A stretch of DNA of 64,000 nt from Monosiga brevicollis MX1. Lineage: Eukaryota; Opisthokonta; Choanoflagellata; Craspedida; Salpingoecidae. The stretch spans positions 652,863-716,862 of the forward strand of contig NW_001865050.1 in assembly GCF_000002865.3 (NCBI RefSeq), written 5' to 3'. Every line of letters begins with the position of its first letter. Position 1 is the stretch's first letter. This document shows positions 1-10,677 of the stretch, one piece after another. The position numbers and the translations under genes were made by a program. Under the pieces are notes generated by a model that was not told where the DNA came from, made no database searches, and was given only the letters and a program-made list of their open reading frames with translations.

Positions 1-25
1 TACATGGCGCCTGATTGCTTGTCAG

Positions 26-1525
26 GTGCACACGGTGGAGTGCGCTGACCACGACGCATGCTTGGTGGCAGTCCGCCAAGCGTTGCTGGATTGGTGTGCG
101 GAGCAAGCCCCAGGCATCATCTTGATTCTCATCTCCGCCATTCTCAGTCGTGGCCTGGACAGGTGTGTTTGTATCGGTCCCACCAGAACCCAGCTTGGTT
201 TGTTCCTTGAAGAACACAGGTTGAGCCGACTTTCGATTGTATCCAAGACCTGCGTACCTTGTTCCGTAACCCTTGACGTTTGCTTCCCTCTTTGTTAGGC
301 TTCTTGCTGATCGAGATGTGGATGCAGGGCCTCTCCTTGGTGCTCACAACTATTGCACCCAGGTCTGTTGGTGTCGGGCTCGTGCGTGTGCTCCGTGCAT
401 CCACCTTCTCTCGTCTTGAGCTTCGGCCGCGATTGGCTGAACTTTTTTTTTTTTGTTTTTTTTTTGGTATGGTCAGGATATGGTCAATCTGCTTGTCACT
501 GGCCGAGCCACCTCCAATGTGCATGATGGTGAAGTGCGGCTGGATGACCAGGTATGCTGGCCGCTAGGGAAGGTGGCTTTGTTTGAAGAAGGCTACACTC
601 TTGCCTGAACAGCATCGGAGCTGCAGCCTTGTGGGCCTCTCACATGTTCTACTCAAAATTTAGCTGGTGCTCAAGGGCATCGATGACCCGGCCGACTTTG
701 GTCTGCTGTCACTCTTTGAACACTTTGACTCCTGTCGGGTATGCTTGTCCATGCTTTGCTCAGCGTGACCGATGCATTTTGCATGACACAAGGCGCGTCT
801 GACGTTCTACAGATCCACTATCATTCATGCTGCACTTGGGTATAGGTGGGGGTGCATTTGAAGCGGCCGACGTTTCCTATTTGGATTGTATGCGCAGAGT
901 CACATTTTACCGTGCTCTTCAGTCGCGAGCGACAAGTACAAGACTGGTGAGTTGCGTGTCTGGTCCTCGGTCATCTTTTCGCGAGATCTGGCATCAAGAA
1001 GCAGATGTACCATGGCGCACCAATAACGTCAAAGATCCCTGGCAAGCAATCTCGCAATACACACTTTTATTTTTCACGTGTGGGGCACGGCTTTTAGGGC
1101 GGATGATGAGGACTTTGAATTATGCTATTATGATCAATTAGCTCGCCTGGAGGAGCACTACGTCTTGCGAATCGGTAAGGCCAAGGATGGCCAGGATGGC
1201 CAAGATTTCCCGTCAGGGGGTCGAAGGGCGCCCTACATTGGGCACAACTTTCACAGTCGTCGTTTGTCGGCGCTGTTCTTTTTCTCAAAATCCTTCTTTG
1301 CATGTCGGTAGAGCCCCGGCCATTGGGTGGAGCACCGCGGCGCGCAGATCAACTGACGCCTTTGGAGCACTGCATCCGTACTCGGTACGTCTGCTTGCAG
1401 AGAAGGGCAGGGCCCGGAGTTTGAACGCAGAGTCGCGCGCAGTTGGAGCTCATGTCGTTGCTTTGTCCAATGCCAGCTGGGCGGGGGCACATATTGATTG
1501 GCAAGGCCACGATCCACTGTATTGA
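26..1525 (+). CDS. MINDY-3/4-type deubiquitinase, C-terminal part (5' end outside window)
   Basis: The last eight exons of a MINDY-family lysine-48 deubiquitinase are visible: 26-162, 299-362, 477-551, 664-738, 846-946, 1098-1174, 1312-1384 and 1477-1525. They join in phase to give 216 residues. Family motifs appear in order: LISAILSRGLDR, HNYCTQDMVNLLVTGRA, FGLLSLFEHFDSC, FPIWIVCAESHFTVLFS (carrying the family's catalytic His), FELCYYDQLA, LTPLEHCIRTRWAGAHIDWQ and a stop at 1523-1525. The catalytic Cys and Gln lie upstream of the window. MINDY enzymes trim K48-linked ubiquitin chains in the cytosol. The C-terminal D-W-x-G-x-D-P ending is typical of the MINDY-3/4 branch; which of the two cannot be decided from this fragment. 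The exon beginning at 26 is inferred from the AG at 24-25. Confidence 0.9.
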
Positions 1526-1716
1526 AAGATTGGTTCTGTGGCTTGAACACCAGGAGGCACGGCATTTCAGATCCGAAGCGACATGTAGTCGCGCTTGTTT
1601 GCCAGAGGAAGAATTGAAAATAAAAGGCGCTTTAAAGGGCACAAATATTTGGTGCGTTGGTTGAGTTGAGGGGAAAAAATCAAGGCGATGGCAAGGACGG
1701 TGAGTGGTGGAAAGAA

Positions 1717-2622
1717 TCAGTTGTCCGTTTCAACCTCTTCTTGAATCTCAGTGAGAACCATGTCCTCCTGCTCGTCAGTATCAAAGTAACGGCCAGCTGA
1801 GCGTGGGCGACGCGGAGTTGAGGGGTAGGCGGAGCCCGTGAGCAGTCGATCATCGTCCTCGCCCCAAGTATGACTGTGTTCCAGATAGGAAGCCAGGACG
1901 GTGGACATGATCAGGCCAACACCGATGAAAAATCCAGCAGTGGCCAGGCCAAGACCTATTAACATGTAAGGAATTAAAAAAAAAGCAAGGGAGAAGATCA
2001 GATATTTGCGCACGCAGCTGGGCCTTGCAGTGAGAAGATGCAGTCTTGGCAAGAAAGCCAACCAGCGACGGAAGACAACGCACCGACAACAGCACCCGAG
2101 CGGCGCACAGAGGCGGCAAGGTCATCAAACCCATCGGAGATGCTTCCTGAGACCATGGTCACAAAGGCCGACTTGAAGCCCTCCAGCGTGTCCATGTTGG
2201 CTTTGCCTTGAGCAATGACCTTCTGTCAGGGCAGAGAAGCAAGTCAAGTTCAGCGCATGACGTGGGCACACTGCCGTTCAAAGTGCCGTCAAACGGAAGG
2301 CTCCAAGACGCACCTCTGTCAGAAACTCGCGCACAGACTTGGCAGCCACTGCATCCGCAGTTGGCATCATCGCGCCTGGATTTATTGGCGCAGTGCTAGT
2401 GGGCAAACACCAGCCCGACAATGCTCACAGCCCTTGAGCAATAACTTGGCGACACACCACTGGCCAACAATGAACCATGAACGTCAAACCCACAAGAATC
2501 AAGGCACCAGCCTGTTCCTGCTGGACAAGGTGAAGCCACCCACCCACACACACACACACGCACTCCAAGAAGGCGAACAGCCACGGCGCTGCCCCCGCCA
2601 AGTTCAGGGCCCACCAGCTCAG
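1717..2622 (-). CDS. Unrecognised small membrane protein, multi-exon
   Basis: Reverse-strand exons can be chained: about 2564-2622, a piece ending at 2520, 2314-2395, 2084-2222 and 1717-1955 (stop at 1717). The 2084-2222 and 1717-1955 exons join cleanly and create a hydrophobic segment (AVVGLGLATAGFFIGVGLIM) followed by a charged acidic tail ending EEVETDN. An upstream exon holds a second hydrophobic stretch (GALILVGLTF). This suggests two or more membrane passes with a cytosolic acidic tail. I do not recognise the family. The first exon and start codon were not found; the sequence beyond 2640 is microsatellite. The intron between the GALILVGLTF exon and 2314-2395 is poorly determined. Confidence 0.45.
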
Positions 2623-2699
2623 CTCACGAGGCAACGTTAAGGAAGATGAAAGAAAAATGAAATAAAAGACGCGCGTTGCAAACAAATTGCTGACACACA

Positions 2700-2895
2700 T
2701 AGAGAGAGAGATGTGTGTGTGTGAGCGTGGGTCTGATGTGTGTGTGTGTGCAACTGTCATGCTGCTGGTGCTATGGTGCTATCCAAGGTGCTATGGTGCT
2801 ATGGTGCTATGGTGCTATGGTGCTATGGTGCTATGGTACTATGGTGCTATGGCGCTATGGCGCGCATGTGTGTGTGTGTGTGTGTATTCGAATGC
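2700..2895. repeat. GT microsatellites flanking an 8-bp GGTGCTAT minisatellite
   Basis: Two GT-rich tracts (about 2713-2752 and 2868-2886) flank roughly a dozen tandem copies of the octamer GGTGCTAT (about 2766-2862), with single-base variants in the last copies. An octamer is out of register with codons, so coding use is unlikely. It lies between two reverse-strand genes. Confidence 0.9.
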
Positions 2896-3069
2896 TTGTG
2901 CAGTCAGTGACCCTTTGGGGGGCACGGCGCGACAGCATGAGATGGGCAAAGCAGAGAAGAGGCCAAAGCAAAAGGACATAAACACTTGTCGAGGACCTAA
3001 AATTTCAATTTCAAGTCACCGAGACGCAGGGCAGGAGTCTAGTCCCGTATCGGCACCTGGGATCTCGAG

Positions 3070-4322
3070 TTACTCCCAGGCACCGTCGTTGCGGGTGACT
3101 TCCCAGCCAGGCGGCAGATGTCGAGGCTGTAGTCGGTCGACAAAGAGCCGGCGCCAGCGCTCGCAGAACGCCTGCAGACTGGCGTCAGCATTGGGCTCGT
3201 GCACTACGGCATGGACAATTTGCTCGGCCGGTGAAACAGTCGTAGCCTGTGGTAGACGCAGGGTATGGGCAATGATGAGGTCGGACTGCGACTGGGGCTG
3301 CGCGACAACAGAAATGACAAGACAAAACGTACCTCGCGAGCCTCGTTTAGCACCCGTAATTGGGTCTGAGCATACTCAGCTGCTCGAGCTAAAAGGACAT
3401 CATCCCGGGTGATGCCTCGCAGCTCGTCTGGTATAGCCTCCTCCACTTTCTGCCACAGTTGAGCTACCTTGGCTTCAGGCATGGCAGCCGCATACCGTTG
3501 CAGGGCACTGACGTCTCGAAGCAGTTGACGCAGCTCTGGCGGCGGGTCGGCTCGCGCGGCAGCCACCCCATATTGTAACAGCAGCGTTTTGTCCAGCTGG
3601 GTAGCAGCACGATTGAACTGCTCATGACAGGGCTGGCATAGGAGCACGACATCATGGTTATTGTGAGACTTGAGGGCATGGGGAAAATGGCTCCGATACT
3701 GCCGTGGTACAACGTGAGTGCGAATCAGCCCGGTGCCGGCATCATCCAACCCGGCAGTCTCGTGCTCTTGCATCCAGGCTATTGCACGCGCTGCCTCATC
3801 CTTGTCGTGGTCGGCTTCGTGGTCGTTCTCGTCACTGTGATAACCGTGTGGGTCGCCTTCGCTGCTGCTGCTGCTGCTCCAGTCGTCGTCGCAAGAACTC
3901 GCATCAGCTTCAGCATCAGCTTCAGCCGTGCCAGGCACCAGCGGCAAAGCCGGTAGCGCAACCGATGGTCCCCCTGTGTGAACCTTGGTCCTCAAAGCTG
4001 CCTTAAGCGGCCCCGGAGCAGTCGCTTCGTTGGTCCGCTGGGTCGGGCCCCATCCACAGGCCACGCAGATGTTGCGCAAAGGATTCTCATAAAAGGTATC
4101 TCCGCGACGTCCCTGTCCCCGTGGAACAAAGGTGAGGCGAATTGTGTGCTGCTCCTCTGGACCCTCGCGGTGCGCGAGCCCTCGATCCAGATACCACCGC
4201 GCCTTTTTATCGGCCGCAAAGAACAAAAAGTCGCCCTCTGGATCCAGCACGCGCACATTGGCGTAAGGGAGGGTGGCCGCCGTTCGCCCCTTGCTTCTCC
4301 GCTGTGCCGATCCACTCGACAT
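3070..4322 (-). CDS. EXD2-type C-terminal HNH-like domain protein without the exonuclease domain
   Basis: Two exons (3333-4322 and 3070-3297) separated by a 35-nt intron give 405 residues. The protein aligns by eye with the part of animal EXD2 that follows the 3'-5' exonuclease domain: NVRVLDPEG start, KKARWYLDRGL, NICVACGWG (first Cys pair), RTHVVPRQYRSHFP, NNHDVVLLCQPCHEQFN (HNH-like second Cys pair with His), and a C-terminal LPPGWEV. A low-complexity Asp/Ser/His stretch (residues about 120-170) sits between the Cys pairs. No DEDDy exonuclease motifs are present in the open frame, so this looks like a stand-alone domain. The ATG at 4322 was chosen because homology starts about 20 residues later; the frame stays open upstream to an alternative ATG at 4517 with Arg/Val-rich sequence. 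Function is inferred; EXD2 itself acts in nucleic-acid metabolism. Confidence 0.8.
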
Positions 4323-4725
4323 ATTGGCCCGTCCTGCACGCCTCTCCACCCCTTGATCTCCCACCTCAACCCTCACAGCCCGTCCTCCTCGCACATCACC
4401 CCTACCCGCACACCCGCGCCGTTGTTCCACCGCCACCACCACCACCACCCGTCTCGCTGCCGCTACCTCACCACCAGGTCTTGCCCGCACCCATGTCCGC
4501 AGCCCCTGCTTCAGCATCCCAGCAACAAAAGTCTGATATGTATTACACTTTGATTCTCAAAAGCGTGACCTTTACCACACTATCGCTTGGGGCCTGGATC
4601 CGTCTTTTTTCTTCTTGTGGCACGAGATCTGAGCTCGCTCAGTGGGTGAAGGGGTTGAGGGGGTGACGGCACTCTTGGTCGACGGTGGCCGAGCTTTGAA
4701 GCGTATCCCTCTCGTCTCTCTGTGT

Positions 4726-4749
4726 GTGCGTGCGTACGTGCGTGCGTGC

Positions 4750-4800
<51 letters not shown>
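4726..4800. repeat. TGCG/TG microsatellite upstream of the TMEM86 gene
   Basis: A short run of TGCG-type tetramers grades into an almost perfect TG dinucleotide run (about 4756-4800), ending some 50 bp before the TMEM86-like start codon. Confidence 0.9.
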
Positions 4801-4802
<2 letters not shown>

Positions 4803-4853
4803 GTGCAGCAGCAGTGGATCAAGTGGTGGTGCTGTCCTGCCACCCCTGCCAGG

Positions 4854-5570
4854 ATGAAGCTTTCTGACTGGTCACCCACGGTGTGGGATGGTTTGACGCT
4901 GCTGTCTGCAGTGCCGTACACGATCATGGGCCCAGCCCTCACGGCGGGTGGTGGCGATGATCTTACCCTCGCCTGTCTCGTCAAGTGCCTCCCGATGATG
5001 GTCCTGCTCATCTGGGCCATGAGCGCTCGCTACTCTCGTCAATCGGGCGTCTTCTCCTTTGGCTTTGTCTCCAAGGCCTTGCTCATCGCGGCCATCTGGT
5101 TCTCTGGGGCCGGTGACTGGGCGCTCGTGTACGAGAGCCACTTTGTGGCTGGCGTGCAGTATTTCCGCCTCAGCCACCTTGCTTACATTGCGCTCTTCGC
5201 GCGGGACATGACCCCTTCTTCTTTCGGGGCCCTCATTGCCTTTACCGTGCTTGTGGGGGCGCTCACCACTCTGCTGCCCGTCCTCCCCGCCGATCTCATT
5301 TTCACCATCCCTTCCTACAGCCTCGCCATCGTCATCATGTTCTACACTGCTTTTTGCACCAACGTGGCAGATGCGCGCACTGTGACTTTTGGCGCTCTCT
5401 GCTTCATGCTCTCCGACTTTGTGCTCTCGCTGAACAAGTTCATCTTCCCCTTTGCAGCCGCCCATTACATTGTCCACTGTTCCTACTATCTCAGCCAGCT
5501 CTGCCTGACACGTGGCGTCATTCTGCGTGATCAGCTGCAGAATACCCCTGTGCCAGCCAAGCAAGACTAA
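4854..5570 (+). CDS. TMEM86: TMEM86/YhhN-family lysoplasmalogenase-like membrane protein
   Basis: This is a single-exon reading frame of 238 residues with about eight hydrophobic segments spread along its length. The order of segments and spacing match the YhhN/TMEM86 family, including a central Phe-Arg-Leu-Ser-His segment and a C-terminal Leu-Ser-Asp-Phe-Val-Leu-Ser/Asn-Lys-Phe stretch followed by an Ala-Ala-His-Tyr motif. In this family the equivalent conserved polar residues lie in or near the membrane-embedded active site. Animal TMEM86A/B hydrolyse the vinyl-ether bond of lysoplasmalogens in ER membranes; the same reaction here is inferred. The ATG at 4854 is the natural start: residues before it are translated dinucleotide repeat. 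The gene has no introns, unlike most of its neighbours. Confidence 0.85.
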   Translation: MKLSDWSPTVWDGLTLLSAVPYTIMGPALTAGGGDDLTLACLVKCLPMMVLLIWAMSARYSRQSGVFSFGFVSKALLIAAIWFSGAGDWALVYESHFVAGVQYFRLSHLAYIALFARDMTPSSFGALIAFTVLVGALTTLLPVLPADLIFTIPSYSLAIVIMFYTAFCTNVADARTVTFGALCFMLSDFVLSLNKFIFPFAAAHYIVHCSYYLSQLCLTRGVILRDQLQNTPVPAKQD

Positions 5571-5868
5571 AGACTTGCTACACATGGTCACGATGAGGTG
5601 GTGTTTGGCCACATAAGAATTGACTCCTTTGAATTTCTTCGTATCGTACTTGTTTATGCAGGTCTACAGCGCTCGTCATCAGAGCAACACCAGCCATGGG
5701 ACTGGTCATGAGAACCACGACATTGTATTGGGCCAACGGCCAAAGTTACACCCCACATGACGGAGGAAGGGCCATGCACTCTAATTTGCAATCAGTTTTC
5801 TTCACATGTCAATTCCTTCCTCTCTGGATAGCAGAGCAGTTGGCCACGCGTTTCGGTCCGATCCTACA

Positions 5869-8800
5869 TCAGGCCTCGGAAGAATCGAGGCGATTGAGGC
5901 TGCTAGCAAAAGGGTTAGTCGGGGACCAGGGCGTGGAGGCATCGAGACGCAAAGCAGTTGCGGTAGACGTGGACGAGCGCTCAGAGCTCGCAGCCGTGGC
6001 CAAACTCTCTCCAGAGTCGAGACTGTTGGGGCGTATCGAGGTGCCTTCTGAAGCAGGGTTTGAGCCAGAGCCGGATCCATTCACCCTGGCTAGGCGTGAG
6101 CGGCTCAAAGATACAGTGCGTTGCGGCGGCGTCGGACGCCATGTCGTCGGTGCTTCTGCTGGCTCCGTGGGGGGTGTACCGGAGGATGGTGTAGCCCGAT
6201 CGTCAGTGCGCTTGCTTGGTTGGGCTGCCGGCGAGGAACAGGAGCCGGCTGGTTGTGGTGCTGGCCAGCTGGCTTGGCTTGGCCGGCGCTGTCCAGGATC
6301 AGCAGCTGCAGGGTCACTCAAGTGTAAAGAGGTGTACGACGAGCTGCGCCGTAAGCCTGTGCGAGAAGAAGTGGCTGGTGGGGAAAGGTCGATATCATCA
6401 AGATCTCGCGTGACCAGCGGACCAGCAACGAGCACGCATGTCCCCTCCAGCTCTTCGAGCTGCGACTCGGATTGCGAGCGTGGTCGCCGAGTACTATTCG
6501 AGCTTTCTCGCAGACGAACTCGGCCACGCTGTGCCGTTGTTGCACTGATCGTGTCCATCGAGATCAGTTGTGAGTTGTCCGTCCTGTGCCGCTGGCCCTC
6601 ATTTGTAATCGCGTCGGTGTATCGATGCTGTGCCCCTCCCGAAGTTTCATTGCCAGTGCCCTCTTTCTCGTTGTTGCTGGGTTGGCCTTTGGACCACGAA
6701 GCCCGGCGGTGTACTGATTTTTGCGTGCTATTGGAGCGGCTAGAGTTCCGTGGTGTGGTCATGTGCAGGTAGCACTGTTTTCCATCCTTGGTTTGAGTGA
6801 AGGGCAACCGACTGAAATAATGCACCAAGGCCCATAGTGTTTTGAATGCAACGCGTGGTGCTTCCTCGAGTTGCAAATGACCTACACGGGACTCAACACA
6901 ATTGGCAGATGGCTCGAGTGAGGGCTCCGCGAGTTGCAGCCTAAAGGCCTGTCATCGAGGGCATCTACGTACGGTTGGCGTCGCATCGAATAAGGCCGTG
7001 AAAAAGGGGGGGGGGAGGGGGCAAGCCGAGTCAAAATAATAATCATATTTAGAGCACAGATTCGATAGAGAACACAAAATACGTGTGGCCAAGCAGTCAG
7101 TGCAGGATACGGACTGGCAATGTCGAATGAAAAAGTAGCCCACTGGAAGTTTTTGCAGCGCAGCCTCAGCGGAATCACGGGTCATGTGAAGCTGAAGCCA
7201 GGGCATGTGGTCGTGTCGCGAGCCGGGCTTGTCTTTGCTTGTACGGACATGCACAAATCCAAAGGGCGACGAGATGTGGGTCGGTGTAGTGGCAGTATCA
7301 AGCTTGCGAGAGAAGAAATGCCGCGACCAGCTGCGGCGGGTTCGAGATGGTGTGTCGGTAGCAACACTGGCAGCAAGCATGTCGCTCGAACTTTTGAAGG
7401 GCGCTGAAATGAGCATGTCATCCTCAGTGTGAGACCGCCGGTTGAGCCAGGACCAACGAAAACCACCCCGCAGCTCGGTGGGTGAAGTCTCGACCATTGA
7501 TGTGCGCGAGCTCGCCGACGCATTGGCGTCATCAGTTTCTGTTTCATTGAGGCAGGCACCATGAGCAATCACGATAAGTCTTGCCGGGGCAAGTCATGAA
7601 TATGCCTCAGGAACTTGTTCACACCTTCTGGCACGATGGGGCGGGCTTTGTCGACTGGGGAGTCTTCGAAACCAAGGTGTTGCACATGTTGAAACTCCTA
7701 GAAAACAGGCTGGTTGGTGAGACACGATTGGCATTGACATGTAGCATGTAGGCCCCTAGTGCACATGCAGCAGCATACAAGCACTTACGCTGGGTCTTGA
7801 GATTTCGTCCTTGGATAGGCCAACGATGCGCTTGTTTCGCCGGCCCTGCTTTTGCCGTCGCCGAACGTTGCCTGCAAGCGTTTTGGTCAGCACAATATCG
7901 AGGGAGGCTAGCATCCAGTCAAGGATCGAGGGCCCAGCTTTAAAAACGCGCGCTCACCTGCAGCAGCGTCGTTATGTGACTCAGCACTAATGATGGCCAT
8001 TTCGCGCTCAAGCAGGGCACACTCGCGCTTGCTCAGGACGGCCTCACGTTTGTTGAGCGCCTGTTACGTGCAATGACCCCGATCGGGTGTCCAAACCTCA
8101 ATCAGGCAGACCCGACAACCCGTGCCCCAACACACATGGGGGGTGGTAACTCGAAGCAAAGGCACACGGGTGTGCAAGGTTGCAACGTTTACCTCCTGTT
8201 GGATGCGCTGTTCGGCTTGAAGGTGACGCAGGGCGTGGTGTTGCTGAGCAATTTCCTCCTCTGTGCGGTGTAGCTGTTTGAACTTCTCATGACACTCGTC
8301 GCGCCAGGCCTGCTGAAGATCAAAGAATGCATCGTGCTCGTTGCGAGCAAACTGGCTTGTGCGTAGTTCGTCCAGCTGATGAACCAAGGTCCGAAAACTT
8401 GGGCGCGCCCGGGGGTCCATTTCCCAACACGCGCGCATGAGATGTGCGACATCCGGCGGGCAGGAGTCCGCGATGGGGAGGGTGCAGCCATTGACACAGA
8501 CGGAGTACGCGACCGTAAAGCCATGGATCCCGGCGTATGGGCGCTAAGGCAGTTGTGAAGTTGGGTATTGTTCCAATCGTGAGGAGAGCAAGGGTATGGC
8601 GCTTGCACTCCGTGAATCGCCAAGTTGCCAAGGAAAATGTATGGGTGCTACTCACCTCCGAGTGCATCAGCTCCCAGAGGACAACGCCCCAAGACCAACA
8701 ATCAGATTCCTTGCCGAAGCGCGACGTTTTGATGACTTCGGGCGCCATATAGGCAAAAGTACCAGCTTGCGTCATCTCGACCGTCTCTGCAAAGGCACGG

Positions 8801-9894
8801 GCCGTGCCAAAGTCGCACAGTTTTACGACGTTGCGGCTCAGATCGGGCTGCCCGTTATCCAATACCTGGGTAGCCCCATTAAGTGCACATCTTCTGAGGT
8901 GAGAGGTGAACCGCTCTGCGTTTAGCCTGCTATCGCGATATTTCTAGTCTCCAAAAACCCACTCGTCGCACCTTCGAGAGGAGAATGTTTTCTGACTTTA
9001 GGTCTCGATGCACGATGCACTGTCGGCATTCATCATGCAGGTAGCGCATGCCCTGAGCAATTTGACTCGCCCAGTCGATGATAACTTCGGGTTCCAGCGT
9101 ATGGGTGCGCAGGACCGCCCCAAGTGATCCACCTGGGAGCCAGGGATGGAGGAAAAGAGTGAGCACTGCGAGCACAACAAGAGATCAAGTGGCAAGAGGT
9201 GGCGCAAAGATGCGCGTGGTCAATGCAAGTGACATGGGCTCTGACCAGCACAGTATTCCAAAACGAGGTAGTAATTCGGGGCTCTGGCGGGTGTGGAATC
9301 AGCATCAAGAGCAGTATTAAGGAACGGCTTTTGGTGGTAGTCAAGCAGCTGCTCACGCTTCGTACTGAGTGCAGGTAATGGGGTGCGTGCAGTGGGGAGG
9401 GCAGAGACGCTTTACCGGATGGCTTGCCCATACAGAGAGGCAATGTTGCGATGGCTGCAGCCGTAGAGGAGTTCGGCCTCTTGGCGAAAATCACGCATCT
9501 ACGCCAGAGGGGCGGGGGAGGGAGCAGGGGGTTGGCATGGATCATCGTTCTGAGCTGCCAACCATCAGACACAGGGGTGCGAGGGACAGAATCGTAGGAC
9601 GGTGGGTTAGAACCTTGGACTCAAAGTCGGCGACGCGGGGCACGGTGAGCTCCTTGATGGCAACGACAAGGTCCGTTTCGTTGAGCCTCAGATGACCCCG
9701 ATAGACACGACCAAAGCCACCAGCTGTAGCAGCGTACGGCGTGCAGCAAGCAAGCAACTTATCATGAGATACCGACTGAGCAACAGGGGCAGCGGACGGG
9801 GGGCATGAGAAGTAATGGACAAACCGCCGATGCAAGTGTCCAGGGTGATGTCCTCAAATCGCAGGGCCTGGGGCTGGGGAAGTGGAGCCGCCAT
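5869..9894 (-). CDS. Mixed-lineage-type (MLK/TKL) protein kinase with C-terminal SH2 domain
   Basis: Twelve exons (9825-9894, 9614-9723, 9416-9498, 9246-9364, 8972-9132, 8656-8865, 8193-8543, 7958-8060, 7789-7871, 7625-7697, 7111-7538, 5869-6948) sum to 956 codons plus stop with every phase agreeing. The N-terminal kinase domain has the glycine loop GAGGFGRVYRG, the VAIKEL lysine, HRDLKSENILL, DFGTARAF and YMAPEV, so it should be active. After RPSF comes a charged coiled-coil region and the block KREAVLSKRECALLEREMAI, then ISRPSEFQH, which match the leucine-zipper and following region of animal MLKs (MAP3K9-11). A Ser/Thr linker leads to an SH2 domain (exons 11-12): MTRDSAEAALQKLPVGYFFI, the key Arg in FFIRHCQS, AFRLQL and ALVHYFSRLP. 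The long tail is Ser/Pro/Arg-rich. No SH3 domain is seen before the kinase. Start at 9894 gives a short leader; an in-frame ATG exists at 10002. Confidence 0.87.
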
Positions 9895-9899
9895 GCTGT

Positions 9900-10677
9900 A
9901 GGCGTCGGAGGTGCTGCTAGCGAGATCGCCGCCGCCGTCCAATGCATAAAGCCACGCTCTTACCTTTCCTTCCTCTGCTTGCCCTCCTCCCCCTCTCCTC
10001 AATCGCTAGTGCTCTTGGGTGTACACCATTCCTCGCGCTGACACGTAAGCTCCTCTACTGCGATGCTCTGTCTTGGCTGATCACAAATCACGAAAGTTTG
10101 AATCGGAAGAGTGCGACGACCCTGATGCCCCAGCCAGCCACACCACACGCCTATCCCAACAGCAGCAGATGACACGGCAAGGACACCGGCATGCATGCGA
10201 CCACCAAGGCACAGGCTCCTCGAGGCTGAGCCAAAAGCAGCGAAGAGCCCAAAGCAAATAAGCTAAACTCTAAAACATTGAACATTATCTTAAAAACGCT
10301 TAACGTGGTATAGACTAATGTTCTGAAGAATATCTGCATTAACCGTTAATTTAACAACATTAACCCGAGATGCGACTGCCTCTGCCGCTGCCACGGTCTT
10401 GGTTTCTGTCTCTGCTTCTGCCTCTGCTTCTGTCACCGTCTCTCTGTCTCTCTCTGTCTCTCTGTCTCTCTCTCTCCCAACCAACTCTCTCTCTCTCTCT
10501 GTTTCTCTCTCTCTGTCTCTCTCTGTCTCTGCTCTCTCTGTCTCTATGTCTCTGTGTCTCATTCGAATGTCAGATATTTGTTGTTGATGTCGTTTTTGCG
10601 ATCGTGACGGCACGATCAAACGCGCGACGATGCCTGGGACTGCTGGGACTGCCGGGACTGGTCGGCTGCCACTGGCA
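9900..10677. other. Intergenic region between divergent kinase and glycosidase genes, CT-rich
   Basis: This is the presumed shared promoter region of the reverse-strand MLK-SH2 kinase and the forward-strand GH79 gene. It contains an AT-rich patch (about 10256-10365) and a long imperfect CT/CTGT tract (about 10370-10560). No supported gene lies in it; the reading frames over the CT tract are translated repeat. Confidence 0.7.

Noticed and set aside
4872-5612. Reverse open frame of 246 codons
   Set aside because: Antisense to the TMEM86-like gene; Glu/His/Arg-rich with no recognisable motif.
5696-6772. Forward open frame of 358 codons
   Set aside because: It is antisense to the last exon of the MLK-SH2 kinase, whose reverse frame continues the SH2 domain in phase. 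The forward frame has no domain and an Arg/Ser/Val mix typical of a shadow.
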